Assembly: GCF_000332295.1 (NCBI RefSeq)
Contig: NZ_KB235930.1
Coordinates: forward strand, 1,989,895-2,053,894
From: Fortiea contorta PCC 7126
GTDB lineage: Bacteria > Cyanobacteriota > Cyanobacteriia > Cyanobacteriales > Nostocaceae
Direction: 5' to 3'
Length of the DNA stretch: 64,000 nucleotides
In this document: one piece after another, positions 29,862 through 39,030 of the stretch
How the letters are laid out: every line of letters starts with the position of its first letter
Numbering within the stretch: position 1 is the stretch's first letter
The notes under the pieces: model-generated
The model's database searches: none
What the model saw: the letters and a program-made list of their open reading frames with translations, nothing else
What the model was told of the DNA's origin: nothing
Translations under genes and position numbers: made by a program

Positions 29862-30221
29862 ATGATTCATTTGAGTCCAGCCGCTACCAGTGAAATTGGG
29901 CGATTGAAGTCAAAGCACCCACAAAATGTCTTGTTTCGATTGGCAATTAAGCCCGGCGGTTGTTCCGGGTGGATTTATGAAATGTCTTTTGACCAGAGTA
30001 TACAGTCAAGCGATCGCCTTTTCGACTTGAGCGGTATTCAATTAGTCATCGATGCCGAAAGTTCCATTCACATCAACGGATTGTCAGTCGATTATTCTGA
30101 AGACCTAATGGGTGGCGCTTTTCGCTTCGATAACCCCCAAGCGATCGCCACCTGTGGCTGTGGTAATTCTTTTGCGATGAATCAAGGGATTAGGGAACAG
30201 GGATTAGGGAACAGGGATTAG
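29862..30221 (+). CDS. A-type iron-sulfur carrier (HesB/IscA/SufA family)
   Basis: About 119 residues from the ATG at 29862; an in-frame TTG at 29844 would overlap the terminator region and is less likely. The three cluster-ligand cysteines are present: GGCSG in the middle and the CGCG pair near the C-terminus (ATCGCGNSF, with one residue between). It accepts and delivers Fe-S clusters. The last 11 or so residues (GIREQGLGNRD) are encoded entirely by a 14-bp tandem repeat, so the natural C-terminus has been replaced or extended by repeat sequence. It lies just upstream of the str operon. Confidence 0.88.
   Translation: MIHLSPAATSEIGRLKSKHPQNVLFRLAIKPGGCSGWIYEMSFDQSIQSSDRLFDLSGIQLVIDAESSIHINGLSVDYSEDLMGGAFRFDNPQAIATCGCGNSFAMNQGIREQGLGNRD
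30186..30221. repeat. 14-bp (2x7) tandem repeat forming gene end
   Basis: GGGATTAGGGAACA is repeated perfectly at 30186-30199 and 30200-30213, and a third partial copy (30214-30221) supplies the stop codon of the Fe-S carrier gene. This is typical of cyanobacterial heptameric STRR sequences. Confidence 0.85.
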
Positions 30222-30238
30222 AGAAACAAGCGAGAAAT

Positions 30239-30272
30239 ACCCATCTCCCCATCTCCCCATCCCCCCATCGCC
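30239..30272. repeat. CCCCATCT tandem repeat
   Basis: About four imperfect copies of CCCCATCT/CCCCATC in the spacer between the Fe-S carrier gene and rpsL. Confidence 0.75.
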
Positions 30273-30369
30273 ATTTTCCAAATTTAGTAATTGACACAAA
30301 ATCAAGAAAAAAGATATAATTAGGATTTGTTAAAACTTAGATCCTAAGCAGCTTCACGCGCTGTAACTC

Positions 30370-30753
30370 ATGCCAACAATACAGCAGCTCATACGTAATG
30401 AACGCGAAAAAGCGCGTCAAAAAACCAAGTCCCCAGCTCTGAAGCAATGTCCCCAGCGTCGGGGAGTTTGTACCAGAGTATACACGACTACACCTAAAAA
30501 GCCTAACTCAGCCCTACGCAAAGTAGCAAGAGTCCGACTCACTTCTGGTTTTGAAGTCACAGCTTACATTCCCGGAATTGGTCACAATTTGCAAGAACAC
30601 TCGGTAGTGATGATTCGTGGCGGTCGGGTAAAGGACTTACCAGGCGTGAGATACCACATCATTCGTGGCACCTTAGATACAGCCGGAGTCAAAGACCGCA
30701 AGCAAGGTCGCTCCAAATATGGAACTAAGCGCCCCAAAGCAGCGAAAAAATAG
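30370..30753 (+). CDS. rpsL: 30S ribosomal protein S12
   Basis: 127 residues. It starts [15 protein letters not shown] and carries the family hallmarks [27 protein letters not shown] and [31 protein letters not shown]12 lies at the decoding centre of the small subunit and monitors codon-anticodon pairing. First gene of the str operon here, 512 bp before rpsG. Confidence 0.98.
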   Translation: MPTIQQLIRNEREKARQKTKSPALKQCPQRRGVCTRVYTTTPKKPNSALRKVARVRLTSGFEVTAYIPGIGHNLQEHSVVMIRGGRVKDLPGVRYHIIRGTLDTAGVKDRKQGRSKYGTKRPKAAKK

Positions 30754-31265
30754 GAATTAGGCGATTAATCGTCATTGTGCTTCGATTAATCGTCTCTCCT
30801 AATCACTCACCAAAAAACCTGACAACAAACGGTGTTCGCCGCCAAACAGCATTAATCCAAGGTTCTTGTGCCTGTTTTCACGAAACCAGCCACACCTGAC
30901 ACTGAGCGAGCAAGTGTAGGTTATCGCTAAAAATCTTGTCAGCGACAGCCACATTTTAATCTCAAGATTAAAGTTTATAATGTTGTCGCCTCTCATTTCT
31001 AGTTGCGAGTAGCAAGTCAATAGGTTAGCGACGCTGCAACTCTAAGAAAAGCAAAATTTGAGTGAATCTGAGTAGCGGTGAGACAGCGCTACAAAGAAAA
31101 GTCATCAAGAGGTTTTCCCGAATTAGGTGACTGCGAACTCTAAACAAGAACTTGATTGCCGAGCGTCCCGAAAGTAAGAGTACCTAAAGGACTGCCAACG
31201 CTTTTAGCTTCCACTGTCTGATAGCATATAATTTCGTTGCCAAATCCGAAATCTAAGGTTGAAGT
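30754..31265. other. unusually long rpsL-rpsG spacer
   Basis: 512 bp between two genes normally close together. Two copies of the palindrome CGATTAATCG (30761-30770 and 30783-30792) follow rpsL. The rest shows no convincing protein gene on either strand. It may contain a second promoter or a long leader for rpsG. Confidence 0.45.
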
Positions 31266-31736
31266 ATGTCTCGTCGTGGTGTTATTCAAAAGCGCCCAGT
31301 TCCGTCTGACTCGGTGTATAACAGTCGTCTTGTGAGCATGATCATCAGACGGATCATGCAGCACGGCAAAAAGTCCCTGGCGGCACGTATTGTCTATGAC
31401 GCATTAAAAACTATTGAAGAACGCACTGGTAGCGGTGCATTGGAAGTTTTTGAAAGAGCGGTGCGGAATGCAACGCCTCTAGTAGAAGTAAAAGCCCGGC
31501 GAGTAGGCGGGGCGACTTACCAAGTACCAATGGAAGTGCGTTCCGACAGAGGTACTACCCTAGCCCTGCGTTGGCTGGTACAATTTTCCAGGTCTAGACC
31601 AGGACGGACAATGGCCGGTAAATTGGCCAATGAGTTAATGGATGCTGCTAACGAAACTGGGAATGCGATTCGCAAACGCGAGGAAACGCACCGGATGGCG
31701 GAAGCAAACAAAGCCTTTGCTCACTATCGTTACTAG
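31266..31736 (+). CDS. rpsG: 30S ribosomal protein S7
   Basis: 156 residues, starting [10 protein letters not shown]. Contains the conserved [32 protein letters not shown] and [31 protein letters not shown] segments. It nucleates assembly of the 30S head and in many bacteria represses its own operon. fusA follows 140 bp downstream. Confidence 0.98.
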   Translation: MSRRGVIQKRPVPSDSVYNSRLVSMIIRRIMQHGKKSLAARIVYDALKTIEERTGSGALEVFERAVRNATPLVEVKARRVGGATYQVPMEVRSDRGTTLALRWLVQFSRSRPGRTMAGKLANELMDAANETGNAIRKREETHRMAEANKAFAHYRY

Positions 31737-31876
31737 GTAGAGAAGCGGTATATCGCCCACTGAAAATCGGCACATCGCAAATTTACAAAAAAACAGACGG
31801 TTTTCCGTAAAAGTATAGAATCTTAACAAAGAGTAATATACAAGATATCATGAGGCAAAAACCATAGGAGGCTACT

Positions 31877-33955
31877 GTGGCACGTACGATCCCGCTAGAG
31901 AAAGTACGCAACATCGGCATTGCGGCGCATATAGATGCGGGCAAGACAACAACAACAGAGAGAATATTATTTTACTCTGGGATAATTCATAAAATTGGCG
32001 AAGTTCATGAAGGAACTGCCGTCACAGACTGGATGGATCAAGAGCGGGAGCGGGGAATCACCATTACCGCCGCTGCGATATCTACCAGCTGGAAAGATCA
32101 TCAAATTAACATTATCGATACTCCTGGTCACGTAGACTTCACAATCGAAGTCGAACGGTCTATGCGGGTGTTGGATGGAGTCATCGCCGTGTTTTGTTCT
32201 GTGGGTGGCGTGCAACCACAATCCGAGACAGTGTGGCGACAAGCAGACCGCTACAAAGTCCCTCGGATAGCCTTTGTTAACAAGATGGATCGCACAGGAG
32301 CGAACTTCTATAAAGTCCACGAGCAAATGCGAGATCGCTTGCGGGCTAACGCCATTGCCATTCAATTACCCATTGGTAGTGAAAATGAATTCCAAGGAAT
32401 CGTTGATCTAGTACGTAACCGCGCATACATCTACACCAACGACCAGGGAACCGATATCCAAGAAACTGACATCCCTGCAGAACTGCAAGCCCAAGTAGAA
32501 GAATACCGCATCAAGCTAGTAGAAGCGGTGTCAGAAACAGACGACGCCCTGATGACTAAGTACTTCGAGGGCGAAGAACTTACAGAAGAGGAAATCGCTG
32601 TTGCCCTGCGTAAAGGTACAATTGCTGGCACAATCGTACCCGTACTTTGTGGCTCGGCATTTAAAAACAAAGGCGTACAGTTAATGCTGGATGCCGTTGT
32701 TGATTACCTACCAGCACCAAGTGAAGTACCCCCAATTCAAGGCATACTGCCTAATGGCGATACTGTTGAGCGGCAGGCTGATGATAATGAACCCCTAGCA
32801 GCTCTAGCATTCAAGATTATGGCTGACCCCTATGGTCGCCTGACATTTGTTCGCGTTTATTCTGGTGTGTTGAAAAAGGGCAGCTACGTCCTCAACGCCA
32901 CCAAGAACAAAAAAGAGCGGATTTCTCGGTTAGTACTGATGAAGGCAGACGATCGTCAAGATGTCGATGAACTGCGCGCGGGCGATTTGGGAGCAGCCCT
33001 GGGATTGAAAGATACGTTGACAGGTGACACCATCTGTGATGATGGCTCACCAGTGATTCTGGAATCTCTGTTTATTCCTGAGCCTGTGATCTCGGTAGCG
33101 GTTGAACCCAAAACCAAGAACGACATGGATAAATTATCCAAGGCTCTGCAATCTCTCTCAGAAGAAGACCCTACCTTCCGCGTCAACGTTGACCCAGAAA
33201 CTAACCAAACTGTAATTGCAGGGATGGGAGAACTCCACCTGGAAATTCTGGTGGACCGGATGTTACGCGAATTCAAAGTAGAAGCGAACGTGGGTGCGCC
33301 GCAAGTAGCTTACCGCGAAACAATTCGCAAAACAGTCACCAACGTAGAAGGTAAGTTCATCCGTCAAAGTGGTGGTAAAGGTCAATACGGTCACGTTGTG
33401 ATCAATTTGGAACCAGGAGAACCCGGTACTGGCTTTGAATTCGTCTCCAAAATTGTCGGCGGTGTAGTACCTAAAGAGTACGTAGGCCCCGCAGAGCAAG
33501 GGATGAAAGAAAGCTGTGAATCTGGTATTTTAGCTGGATATCCACTGATTGATGTGAAAGCAACGCTAGTTCACGGTTCTTACCATGACGTGGACTCTTC
33601 AGAAATGGCTTTCAAAATCGCCGGCTCAATGGCAATGAAAGAAGCTGTGCTCAAAGCTTCACCAGTACTATTAGAGCCTATGATGAAAGTTGAAGTGGAA
33701 GTTCCTGAAGACTTTATCGGGAACGTCATTGGCGACCTCATTGCCCGTCGGGGGCAGATTGAAAACCAAAGCACTGAACAGGGACTCGCTAAAGTGGCAT
33801 CAAAAGTTCCACTGGCGACCATGTTCGGCTACGCCACTGATATCCGCTCTAAGACCCAAGGTCGGGGTATCTTTACGATGGAGTTCAGCCACTACGAAGA
33901 GGTGCCCAAGAGCGTAGCTGAAACTATCATTGCAAAAAGCAAAGGGAACGCTTAA
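31877..33955 (+). CDS. fusA: elongation factor G
   Basis: 692 residues, GTG start with AGGAGG nine bases upstream. G-domain motifs [14 protein letters not shown] (P-loop), DTPGHVDF (G3) and NKMDR (G4) are intact, followed by domain II and domains III-V ([30 protein letters not shown]). GTPase that drives ribosomal translocation and, with RRF, recycling. Between rpsG and tufA in the str operon; tufA starts 23 bp later. Confidence 0.98.
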   Translation: MARTIPLEKVRNIGIAAHIDAGKTTTTERILFYSGIIHKIGEVHEGTAVTDWMDQERERGITITAAAISTSWKDHQINIIDTPGHVDFTIEVERSMRVLDGVIAVFCSVGGVQPQSETVWRQADRYKVPRIAFVNKMDRTGANFYKVHEQMRDRLRANAIAIQLPIGSENEFQGIVDLVRNRAYIYTNDQGTDIQETDIPAELQAQVEEYRIKLVEAVSETDDALMTKYFEGEELTEEEIAVALRKGTIAGTIVPVLCGSAFKNKGVQLMLDAVVDYLPAPSEVPPIQGILPNGDTVERQADDNEPLAALAFKIMADPYGRLTFVRVYSGVLKKGSYVLNATKNKKERISRLVLMKADDRQDVDELRAGDLGAALGLKDTLTGDTICDDGSPVILESLFIPEPVISVAVEPKTKNDMDKLSKALQSLSEEDPTFRVNVDPETNQTVIAGMGELHLEILVDRMLREFKVEANVGAPQVAYRETIRKTVTNVEGKFIRQSGGKGQYGHVVINLEPGEPGTGFEFVSKIVGGVVPKEYVGPAEQGMKESCESGILAGYPLIDVKATLVHGSYHDVDSSEMAFKIAGSMAMKEAVLKASPVLLEPMMKVEVEVPEDFIGNVIGDLIARRGQIENQSTEQGLAKVASKVPLATMFGYATDIRSKTQGRGIFTMEFSHYEEVPKSVAETIIAKSKGNA

Positions 33956-33978
33956 TTAGATAAAGGAAATGAGGATTC

Positions 33979-35208
33979 ATGGCACGCGCAAAGTTTGAAA
34001 GGAATAAACCCCATATCAATATAGGTACAGTTGGCCACGTTGACCACGGTAAAACTACCTTGACAGCAGCCATCACTATGACATTGGCGGCTCTCGGTCA
34101 GGCTGTAGCTAAAGGCTACGATCAAATCGATAACGCACCAGAAGAAAAAGCGCGGGGTATCACCATTAACACCGCTCACGTGGAATATGAAACCACGAAT
34201 CGGCACTATGCTCACGTAGATTGTCCAGGCCACGCTGACTATGTGAAGAACATGATCACTGGTGCGGCGCAAATGGACGGCGGTATCCTAGTAGTGGCGG
34301 CTACTGATGGCCCCATGCCCCAAACCCGCGAACACATCCTGTTGGCAAAACAGGTGGGTGTTCCTAGCTTGGTGGTTTTCTTGAACAAAGAAGACTTGAT
34401 GGACGACCCAGAATTGTTAGAACTAGTAGAGCTAGAACTCAGAGAACTGCTCTCTAGTTACGATTTCCCTGGCGACGATATTCCCATTGTCAAAGGATCA
34501 GGTCTACAGGCGCTCGAAGCCATGACCAAGAATCCCAAGACTCAAAGAGGGGAAAATGAATGGGTGGATAAAATCTACGAACTGATGGATGCTGTAGATT
34601 CCTATATCCCCACTCCAGAGCGGGATGTAGATAAACCCTTCCTCATGGCTGTAGAAGACGTGTTCTCAATCACAGGTCGTGGTACAGTCGCTACCGGACG
34701 GATTGAACGGGGTAAAGTTAAAGTCGGTGATAACGTGGAATTGGTGGGTATTAAAGATACCCGCAACACCACCGTCACCGGGATCGAGATGTTTAAGAAG
34801 AGTCTCGAAGAAGGTCTAGCTGGAGATAACGCGGGTGTGCTACTCCGGGGTATCCAGAAAGCTGATATTGAAAGAGGTATGGTAATCGCCAAACCTGGTT
34901 CAATCAAGCCTCACCTAGAGTTTGAAGGTGAAGTATACGTGTTGACGGAAAAAGAAGGTGGTCGGAAAACACCATTTTTTGCTGGCTACCGCCCTCAGTT
35001 CTACGTACGGACAACTGATGTAACCGGTACTATCAAAGCTTTCACCGCTGATGATGGCGCTACAGTGGAAATGGTGATGCCAGGCGATCGCATCAAAGTC
35101 ACTGTGGAATTGATCAACGCGATCGCTATTGAACAAGGAATGCGTTTCGCTATCCGCGAAGGTGGTCGGACAATCGGCGCTGGCGTCGTTTCCAAAATCA
35201 TCAAATAG
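33979..35208 (+). CDS. tufA: elongation factor Tu
   Basis: 409 residues. It shows [18 protein letters not shown] (P-loop), [12 protein letters not shown] (G3), NKEDL (G4; canonical NKxD) and the conserved effector segment [19 protein letters not shown]. Domains II and III are complete, ending GVVSKIIK. Delivers aminoacyl-tRNA to the ribosome. Length is typical of cyanobacterial EF-Tu. Confidence 0.98.
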   Translation: MARAKFERNKPHINIGTVGHVDHGKTTLTAAITMTLAALGQAVAKGYDQIDNAPEEKARGITINTAHVEYETTNRHYAHVDCPGHADYVKNMITGAAQMDGGILVVAATDGPMPQTREHILLAKQVGVPSLVVFLNKEDLMDDPELLELVELELRELLSSYDFPGDDIPIVKGSGLQALEAMTKNPKTQRGENEWVDKIYELMDAVDSYIPTPERDVDKPFLMAVEDVFSITGRGTVATGRIERGKVKVGDNVELVGIKDTRNTTVTGIEMFKKSLEEGLAGDNAGVLLRGIQKADIERGMVIAKPGSIKPHLEFEGEVYVLTEKEGGRKTPFFAGYRPQFYVRTTDVTGTIKAFTADDGATVEMVMPGDRIKVTVELINAIAIEQGMRFAIREGGRTIGAGVVSKIIK

Positions 35209-35229
35209 CACCTTTTTAACCTAATAACC

Positions 35230-35268
35230 AAGGAGCAGAGGCGGTGAAAAAATGCGTCTCTGCTCCTT
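35230..35268 (+). terminator. hairpin between tufA and rpsJ
   Basis: AAGGAGCAGAG (35230-35240) pairs perfectly with CTCTGCTCCTT (35258-35268). The downstream tract is pyrimidine-rich but not a pure T-run, so it may be a partial terminator or processing signal inside the operon. CCCTATTCCCC-type heptamers follow. Confidence 0.5.
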
Positions 35269-35327
35269 TCTCTTCCCTAAATTCCCTATTCCCCACTCCT
35301 CATTAATCAGAACCAGGAAAATTAAAG

Positions 35328-35645
35328 ATGGCTACTCTACAGCAGCAGAAAATTAGAATTCGCTTACAGGCCTTTGACCGTCGTCTACTAGATACATCTT
35401 GCGAGAAGATCGTAGACACAGCTAACCGCACTAACGCCACAGCCATAGGCCCGATTCCTTTACCCACGAAACGTAAAATATATTGCGTGCTGCGGTCTCC
35501 TCACGTAGATAAAGATTCCCGCGAACACTTTGAAACCCGCACCCACCGCCGGATTATCGACATCTATCAGCCATCTTCCAAAACTATCGATGCTTTGATG
35601 AAACTGGATTTACCATCAGGTGTAGATATCGAAGTCAAATTATAG
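35328..35645 (+). CDS. rpsJ: 30S ribosomal protein S10
   Basis: 105 residues with the conserved [10 protein letters not shown] start, [35 protein letters not shown] and the [14 protein letters not shown] end. Part of the 30S head, and also the NusE antitermination factor. In cyanobacteria it often closes the str operon, as here, rather than opening the S10 operon. Confidence 0.97.
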   Translation: MATLQQQKIRIRLQAFDRRLLDTSCEKIVDTANRTNATAIGPIPLPTKRKIYCVLRSPHVDKDSREHFETRTHRRIIDIYQPSSKTIDALMKLDLPSGVDIEVKL

Positions 35646-35718
35646 TGATTCCAGAGTCATTGGTGACTGACCATAGTCCCAATGACCAATCAAATTAAAC
35701 AGTATAAACATTGACATA

Positions 35719-35749
35719 GCCTCAAAGAAATTTATCTTGAGGTCTTTTA
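35719..35749 (+). terminator. terminator after rpsJ
   Basis: CCTCAA (35720-35725) and TTGAGG (35737-35742) form a short stem followed by TCTTTTATT, 75 bp after the rpsJ stop; it probably ends the str operon. Confidence 0.55.
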
Positions 35750-35841
35750 TTACCTGCAAAACATGATGGTAGAATGTAGACAAAGTACGGGAAAAGCACA
35801 GAAGAATAAATTTTAAAGATTAAATTTATACTAAGGTAACA

Positions 35842-36483
35842 ATGGCATCCTCTTCTAAAATTGCAGTCCGTGAACTACCTCTGTTCCCGTTACCTGAAGT
35901 AGTTCTGTTTCCTACCAGACCATTACCTCTACATATCTTTGAATTTCGCTACCGAATCATGATGAACACGATTTTGGAAAGCGATCGCAGGTTCGGAGTG
36001 TTGATGGTAGATCCAAGCAAAAATGCGATCGCCAATGTTGGTTGTTGTGCAGAAATTATTCATTATCAAAGGCTGCCTGATGACCGCATCAAAATGTTAA
36101 CTTTAGGACAGCAAAGATTTCGCGTTTTAGAATATGTCCGTGAAAAGCCCTATCGTGTCGGTCTAGTAGAGTGGATTGAAGACCAGCCACCCTCTAAAGA
36201 TTTACGTCCTCTAGCAATAGAAGTAGAACAACTGCTGCGGGATGTTGTACGTCTCTCAGCGAAGTTAACTGAACAAAACATTGAACTACCAGAAGATTTA
36301 CCAGATTTGCCAACAGAATTATCATACTGGGTGGCTAGTAATCTTTATAACGTAGCGGCAGAACAACAGACATTATTAGAAATGCGAGACACGGTGGCTC
36401 GTCTGGAACGAGAATCAGAAATTTTGACTTCTACTCGCAATCATTTAGCAGCGCGTACAGTTCTCAAAGACACCTTCAATTAG
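35842..36483 (+). CDS. Lon N-terminal (substrate-binding) domain protein
   Basis: 213 residues forming only the N-terminal LON/PUA-like domain of ATP-dependent protease Lon (ELPLFPLPEVVLFPTRPLPLHIFEFRYR; GVLMVDP; IKMLTLGQQRFRVLEY), with a helical C-terminal part (LLEMRDTVARLERESEIL). The AAA+ and protease domains are absent; this stand-alone form is common and often next to ribosomal genes. It may bind unfolded proteins or regulate another protease; the function is not established. It ends at the edge of a 54-bp palindrome. Confidence 0.85.
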   Translation: MASSSKIAVRELPLFPLPEVVLFPTRPLPLHIFEFRYRIMMNTILESDRRFGVLMVDPSKNAIANVGCCAEIIHYQRLPDDRIKMLTLGQQRFRVLEYVREKPYRVGLVEWIEDQPPSKDLRPLAIEVEQLLRDVVRLSAKLTEQNIELPEDLPDLPTELSYWVASNLYNVAAEQQTLLEMRDTVARLERESEILTSTRNHLAARTVLKDTFN

Positions 36484-36537
36484 AATTAATGATTGGTCAT
36501 TGGTTATTCATGAATAACCAATGACCAATCATTAATT
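36484..36537. terminator. 54-bp perfect palindrome, bidirectional terminator/cruciform
   Basis: Two 27-base arms are exact reverse complements with no loop, centred between 36510 and 36511 (core GGTTATTCA/TGAATAACC). Each arm is made of ATTGGTC/ATTGGTT-type heptamers. It fills the gap between the convergent Lon-domain gene (stop at 36483) and pheA, and overlaps the pheA stop codon. Confidence 0.85.
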
Positions 36538-37411
36538 ATTCAAGAGTCCCTATTGGCAAGATACCATAACTGCCAAAGATTTTTAAAATTTCTGTATGTG
36601 GAGCCAACTGCGCCAAAGCATATTCTATTCGGGAATCCGTAGCGTCAGCTTCTAAGTCCAGAAAGAATAAGTATTCGCCAAGCGAGCGCTTAGTTGGACG
36701 AGATTCAATCCGACTGAGATTGATTCCCAACTGAGCAAATATTTGCAATGGTTTGACCAGTGCTCCGGGTATATTAGCGGGTACGCTAAAAGCTATTGAG
36801 GTGTGACTATTATTGCTCAATAATTTGTAGTTTACAGTCTCTGCTTGGGTGTGACTCACCACCCAAAACCGAGTACAGTTCTCGGGATAATCATTAATAC
36901 CGCTAGCTAGTATGGGCAAATTATAAAGTTGAGCAGCTCTGCTAGAAGCGATCGCCGCCATCGTCAAATCCGATTCTAGTCGCTCTAGTGCTTCTGTTGT
37001 AGAATTGCAAGGAATCAATTGCACAGTGGGGAGAAATAGCCCCAACCATCCTTGACATTGAGCCAAAGCTTGAGGATGAGAATAAACGGTTTTAATTTCA
37101 TCTAAACTAGAGGCACGGGAGATCAGCGTATGAGTAATCGGCATGATTAAAGCCAGCGTGATTCGCAAACTGTCTAGCTGCCACAGTGTATCCATTGTCA
37201 TTGTTACACTACCTTCGACAGAATTTTCTACAGGGACGACAGCTAACTGGACATCTCCTTGAGCAACGGCTTGGAGTGATTGAGCAATGCTTGGATAAGG
37301 AAATAATCTCCCTTTAATTTCAGTATTTTTACTAAGCCAGTTTGCATAAAATATACTTGCTTGTTCAGCGTAAGTTCCGGGTGGCCCTAAATGTGCGATC
37401 GCTATGGTCAT
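36536..37411 (-). CDS. pheA: prephenate dehydratase
   Basis: 291 residues. The catalytic domain (1-185) starts IAHLGPPGTYAEQAS and has VPVENSVEGSVTMTMDTLW and NCTRFWVVS, the conserved Thr-Arg-Phe motif. A C-terminal ACT domain (about 200-285; ESRPTKRSLGEYLFFLD) binds phenylalanine for feedback control. It converts prephenate to phenylpyruvate. No chorismate mutase domain is fused, as usual in cyanobacteria. Its stop codon lies within the palindrome shared with the convergent gene. Confidence 0.96.
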   Translation of the reverse strand: MTIAIAHLGPPGTYAEQASIFYANWLSKNTEIKGRLFPYPSIAQSLQAVAQGDVQLAVVPVENSVEGSVTMTMDTLWQLDSLRITLALIMPITHTLISRASSLDEIKTVYSHPQALAQCQGWLGLFLPTVQLIPCNSTTEALERLESDLTMAAIASSRAAQLYNLPILASGINDYPENCTRFWVVSHTQAETVNYKLLSNNSHTSIAFSVPANIPGALVKPLQIFAQLGINLSRIESRPTKRSLGEYLFFLDLEADATDSRIEYALAQLAPHTEILKIFGSYGILPIGTLE

Positions 37412-37656
37412 GATTTCAACCTTTAGTGATAAGTTTAATTTGATAGATTGATAAAAAGCATATTATTGGCCTTATGTCAATCTTTAATTAATAATCTAAA
37501 TTCCTCTGACTAAAGATAGTAAATCATCAAATTATCTAAGTTTTTAGCTAACAAGCCACGATAATTTTTATAATCAGTGGGGTTTAAGCTTTAATACTAT
37601 TAAATCCAAAGTGTTAAAAAATATTAAAATTAAGTAACACACATTTTAATCCGCTC

Positions 37657-38244
37657 ATGGCTACCCGGTTTACTGCCTCGCAATCGGTTGAAATCGCTGT
37701 TCCAGAGCAGCCTATTCCTATTCAACACTACTTGCGACAACCCCAACGTTTAGTAAACGCTTTGGTTGACACCAGCCGCATTCAGCCCCTTTCTGAGGAA
37801 GTATTTCGGTTAAAAATGCGTCCTCTGACTTTTATGTCGTTGAGTATTCAACCTACCGTAGACATGAGAGTATGGGCAGAAGCAAATGGCACGATTTATT
37901 TACGTTCAGTCGGTTGCGAAATATTGGGTTTTGAGTATATCAACCAACGTTTTGCTTTAGATTTAAAAGGGCATTTATCTCCTTATCAGTTGAGTGCTGG
38001 AACTCGCCTGCAAGGAAGAGCCGATTTACAAGTCCAAGTCGAGCTACCACTGCCTTTGATCTTCACTCCCAAACCAATTTTAGAAGCCACTGGCAATAGC
38101 TTACTCAAAAGTGTTTTGTTGACAGTGAAGCAACGATTACTACATCAACTTTTAGCCGATTATCGCTACTGGGTGATATCGCAAACGCAGGAAAGCTCCC
38201 ACAGGGAGGGCGGTACAGAATTACCAATCCTCAATCTAGAATAA
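37657..38244 (+). CDS. DUF1997 family protein
   Basis: 195 residues, soluble, of the cyanobacterial/plastid DUF1997 family (also loosely START-like). Typical segments are HYLRQPQRLVNALVD, FRLKMRPLTFMSLSIQP, and DLKGHLSPYQLSAGTRLQGRADLQVQVELP. The function is unknown; relatives occur in plants and algae, which suggests a photosynthesis-linked or lipid-binding role (inference). It lies alone, followed by a small inverted-repeat element. Confidence 0.75.
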   Translation: MATRFTASQSVEIAVPEQPIPIQHYLRQPQRLVNALVDTSRIQPLSEEVFRLKMRPLTFMSLSIQPTVDMRVWAEANGTIYLRSVGCEILGFEYINQRFALDLKGHLSPYQLSAGTRLQGRADLQVQVELPLPLIFTPKPILEATGNSLLKSVLLTVKQRLLHQLLADYRYWVISQTQESSHREGGTELPILNLE

Positions 38245-38245
38245 C

Positions 38246-38338
38246 TTGGCGTTGCTGATTAAATGTATCAGAACTGATATGGAGATATAAAACTTGTGTC
38301 TCCATGATCAAATTCATACTAGGATTCAGCAACACCAA
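38246..38338. repeat. MITE-like element, 93 bp
   Basis: Terminal inverted repeats TTGGCGTTGCTGA (38246-38258) and TTCAGCAACACCAA (38325-38338) enclose an inner hairpin ATGGAGA/TCTCCAT (38279-38285 with 38299-38305). It sits between the convergent DUF1997 and rnhB genes. It has the form of a non-autonomous transposable repeat. Confidence 0.65.
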
Positions 38339-38344
38339 TAATTT

Positions 38345-39022
38345 TTACTTACTTGTAACTCTGCACTGAATTTGGCAAGGACGAAAGGACTGACGATGCA
38401 AAGGCGAGGGGCCGTATTGTTGCAAAGCTAGCAAATGCTGAGGGCTACCATAACCTTTGTTGCGCTCTAGTGCGTACATGGGATACTTGGATGCTAGACG
38501 CAACACCAAATCATCACGCCAAACTTTAGCCACAATACTAGCAGCAGCGATGGTAAGCGATCGCTCATCTCCCTTAACTATTGTTTGTTGCGGCAGTGGT
38601 AAGTCCTTGACGAACTGATTGCCATCAATCAAGCATATCGCAGGCTGTACTCTCAGCTTAAGTACAGCCCGCTTCATCGCTAACAATGTTGCCTGCAAAA
38701 TGTTTATCTGGTCAATTTCCGCAGTAGAAGCGTATCCTATTTTCCAATCGATTGCTAGAGTACAGATTTGCTGGGCTAGGTGAGTTCTACGAAAGCTAGA
38801 CAGCTTTTTACTATCCTTAATTTCAGCTGCTATCAGTTTTGGCCAAGCATCATCTGGTAGTATCACTGCTGCCGCTACTACGGGGCCAAATAGAGCACCT
38901 CGCCCTACTTCATCCACACCAGCCATACCAGAAATACCTGATAAAACCGATAACTCCAGCCAACTGGACTCGCTAATAAGTAAATTTGACCAAATTGCCT
39001 CAGTCTGCTTTGTCCTTGCCAT
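38345..39022 (-). CDS. rnhB: ribonuclease HII
   Basis: 225 residues. MAGVDEVGRGALFGPVVAAAVIL holds the first catalytic Asp-Glu pair (DEVGRG), ELKDSKKL-type motif EIKDSKKLSSFRR follows, then LIDGNQF and KGDERSLTIAAASIVAKVWRD. Cleaves the RNA strand of RNA-DNA hybrids, including single ribonucleotides misincorporated in DNA. An N-terminal extension of about 30 residues precedes the catalytic core. It starts 8 bp after the RNase E gene on the same strand and is probably co-transcribed. Confidence 0.95.
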   Translation of the reverse strand: MARTKQTEAIWSNLLISESSWLELSVLSGISGMAGVDEVGRGALFGPVVAAAVILPDDAWPKLIAAEIKDSKKLSSFRRTHLAQQICTLAIDWKIGYASTAEIDQINILQATLLAMKRAVLKLRVQPAICLIDGNQFVKDLPLPQQTIVKGDERSLTIAAASIVAKVWRDDLVLRLASKYPMYALERNKGYGSPQHLLALQQYGPSPLHRQSFRPCQIQCRVTSK

Positions 39023-39030
39023 AAAAACAG

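Noticed and set aside
30799-31020. Minus-strand frame in the rpsL-rpsG spacer
   Set aside because: No ribosome site, composition not protein-like and antisense within an operon; probably chance.
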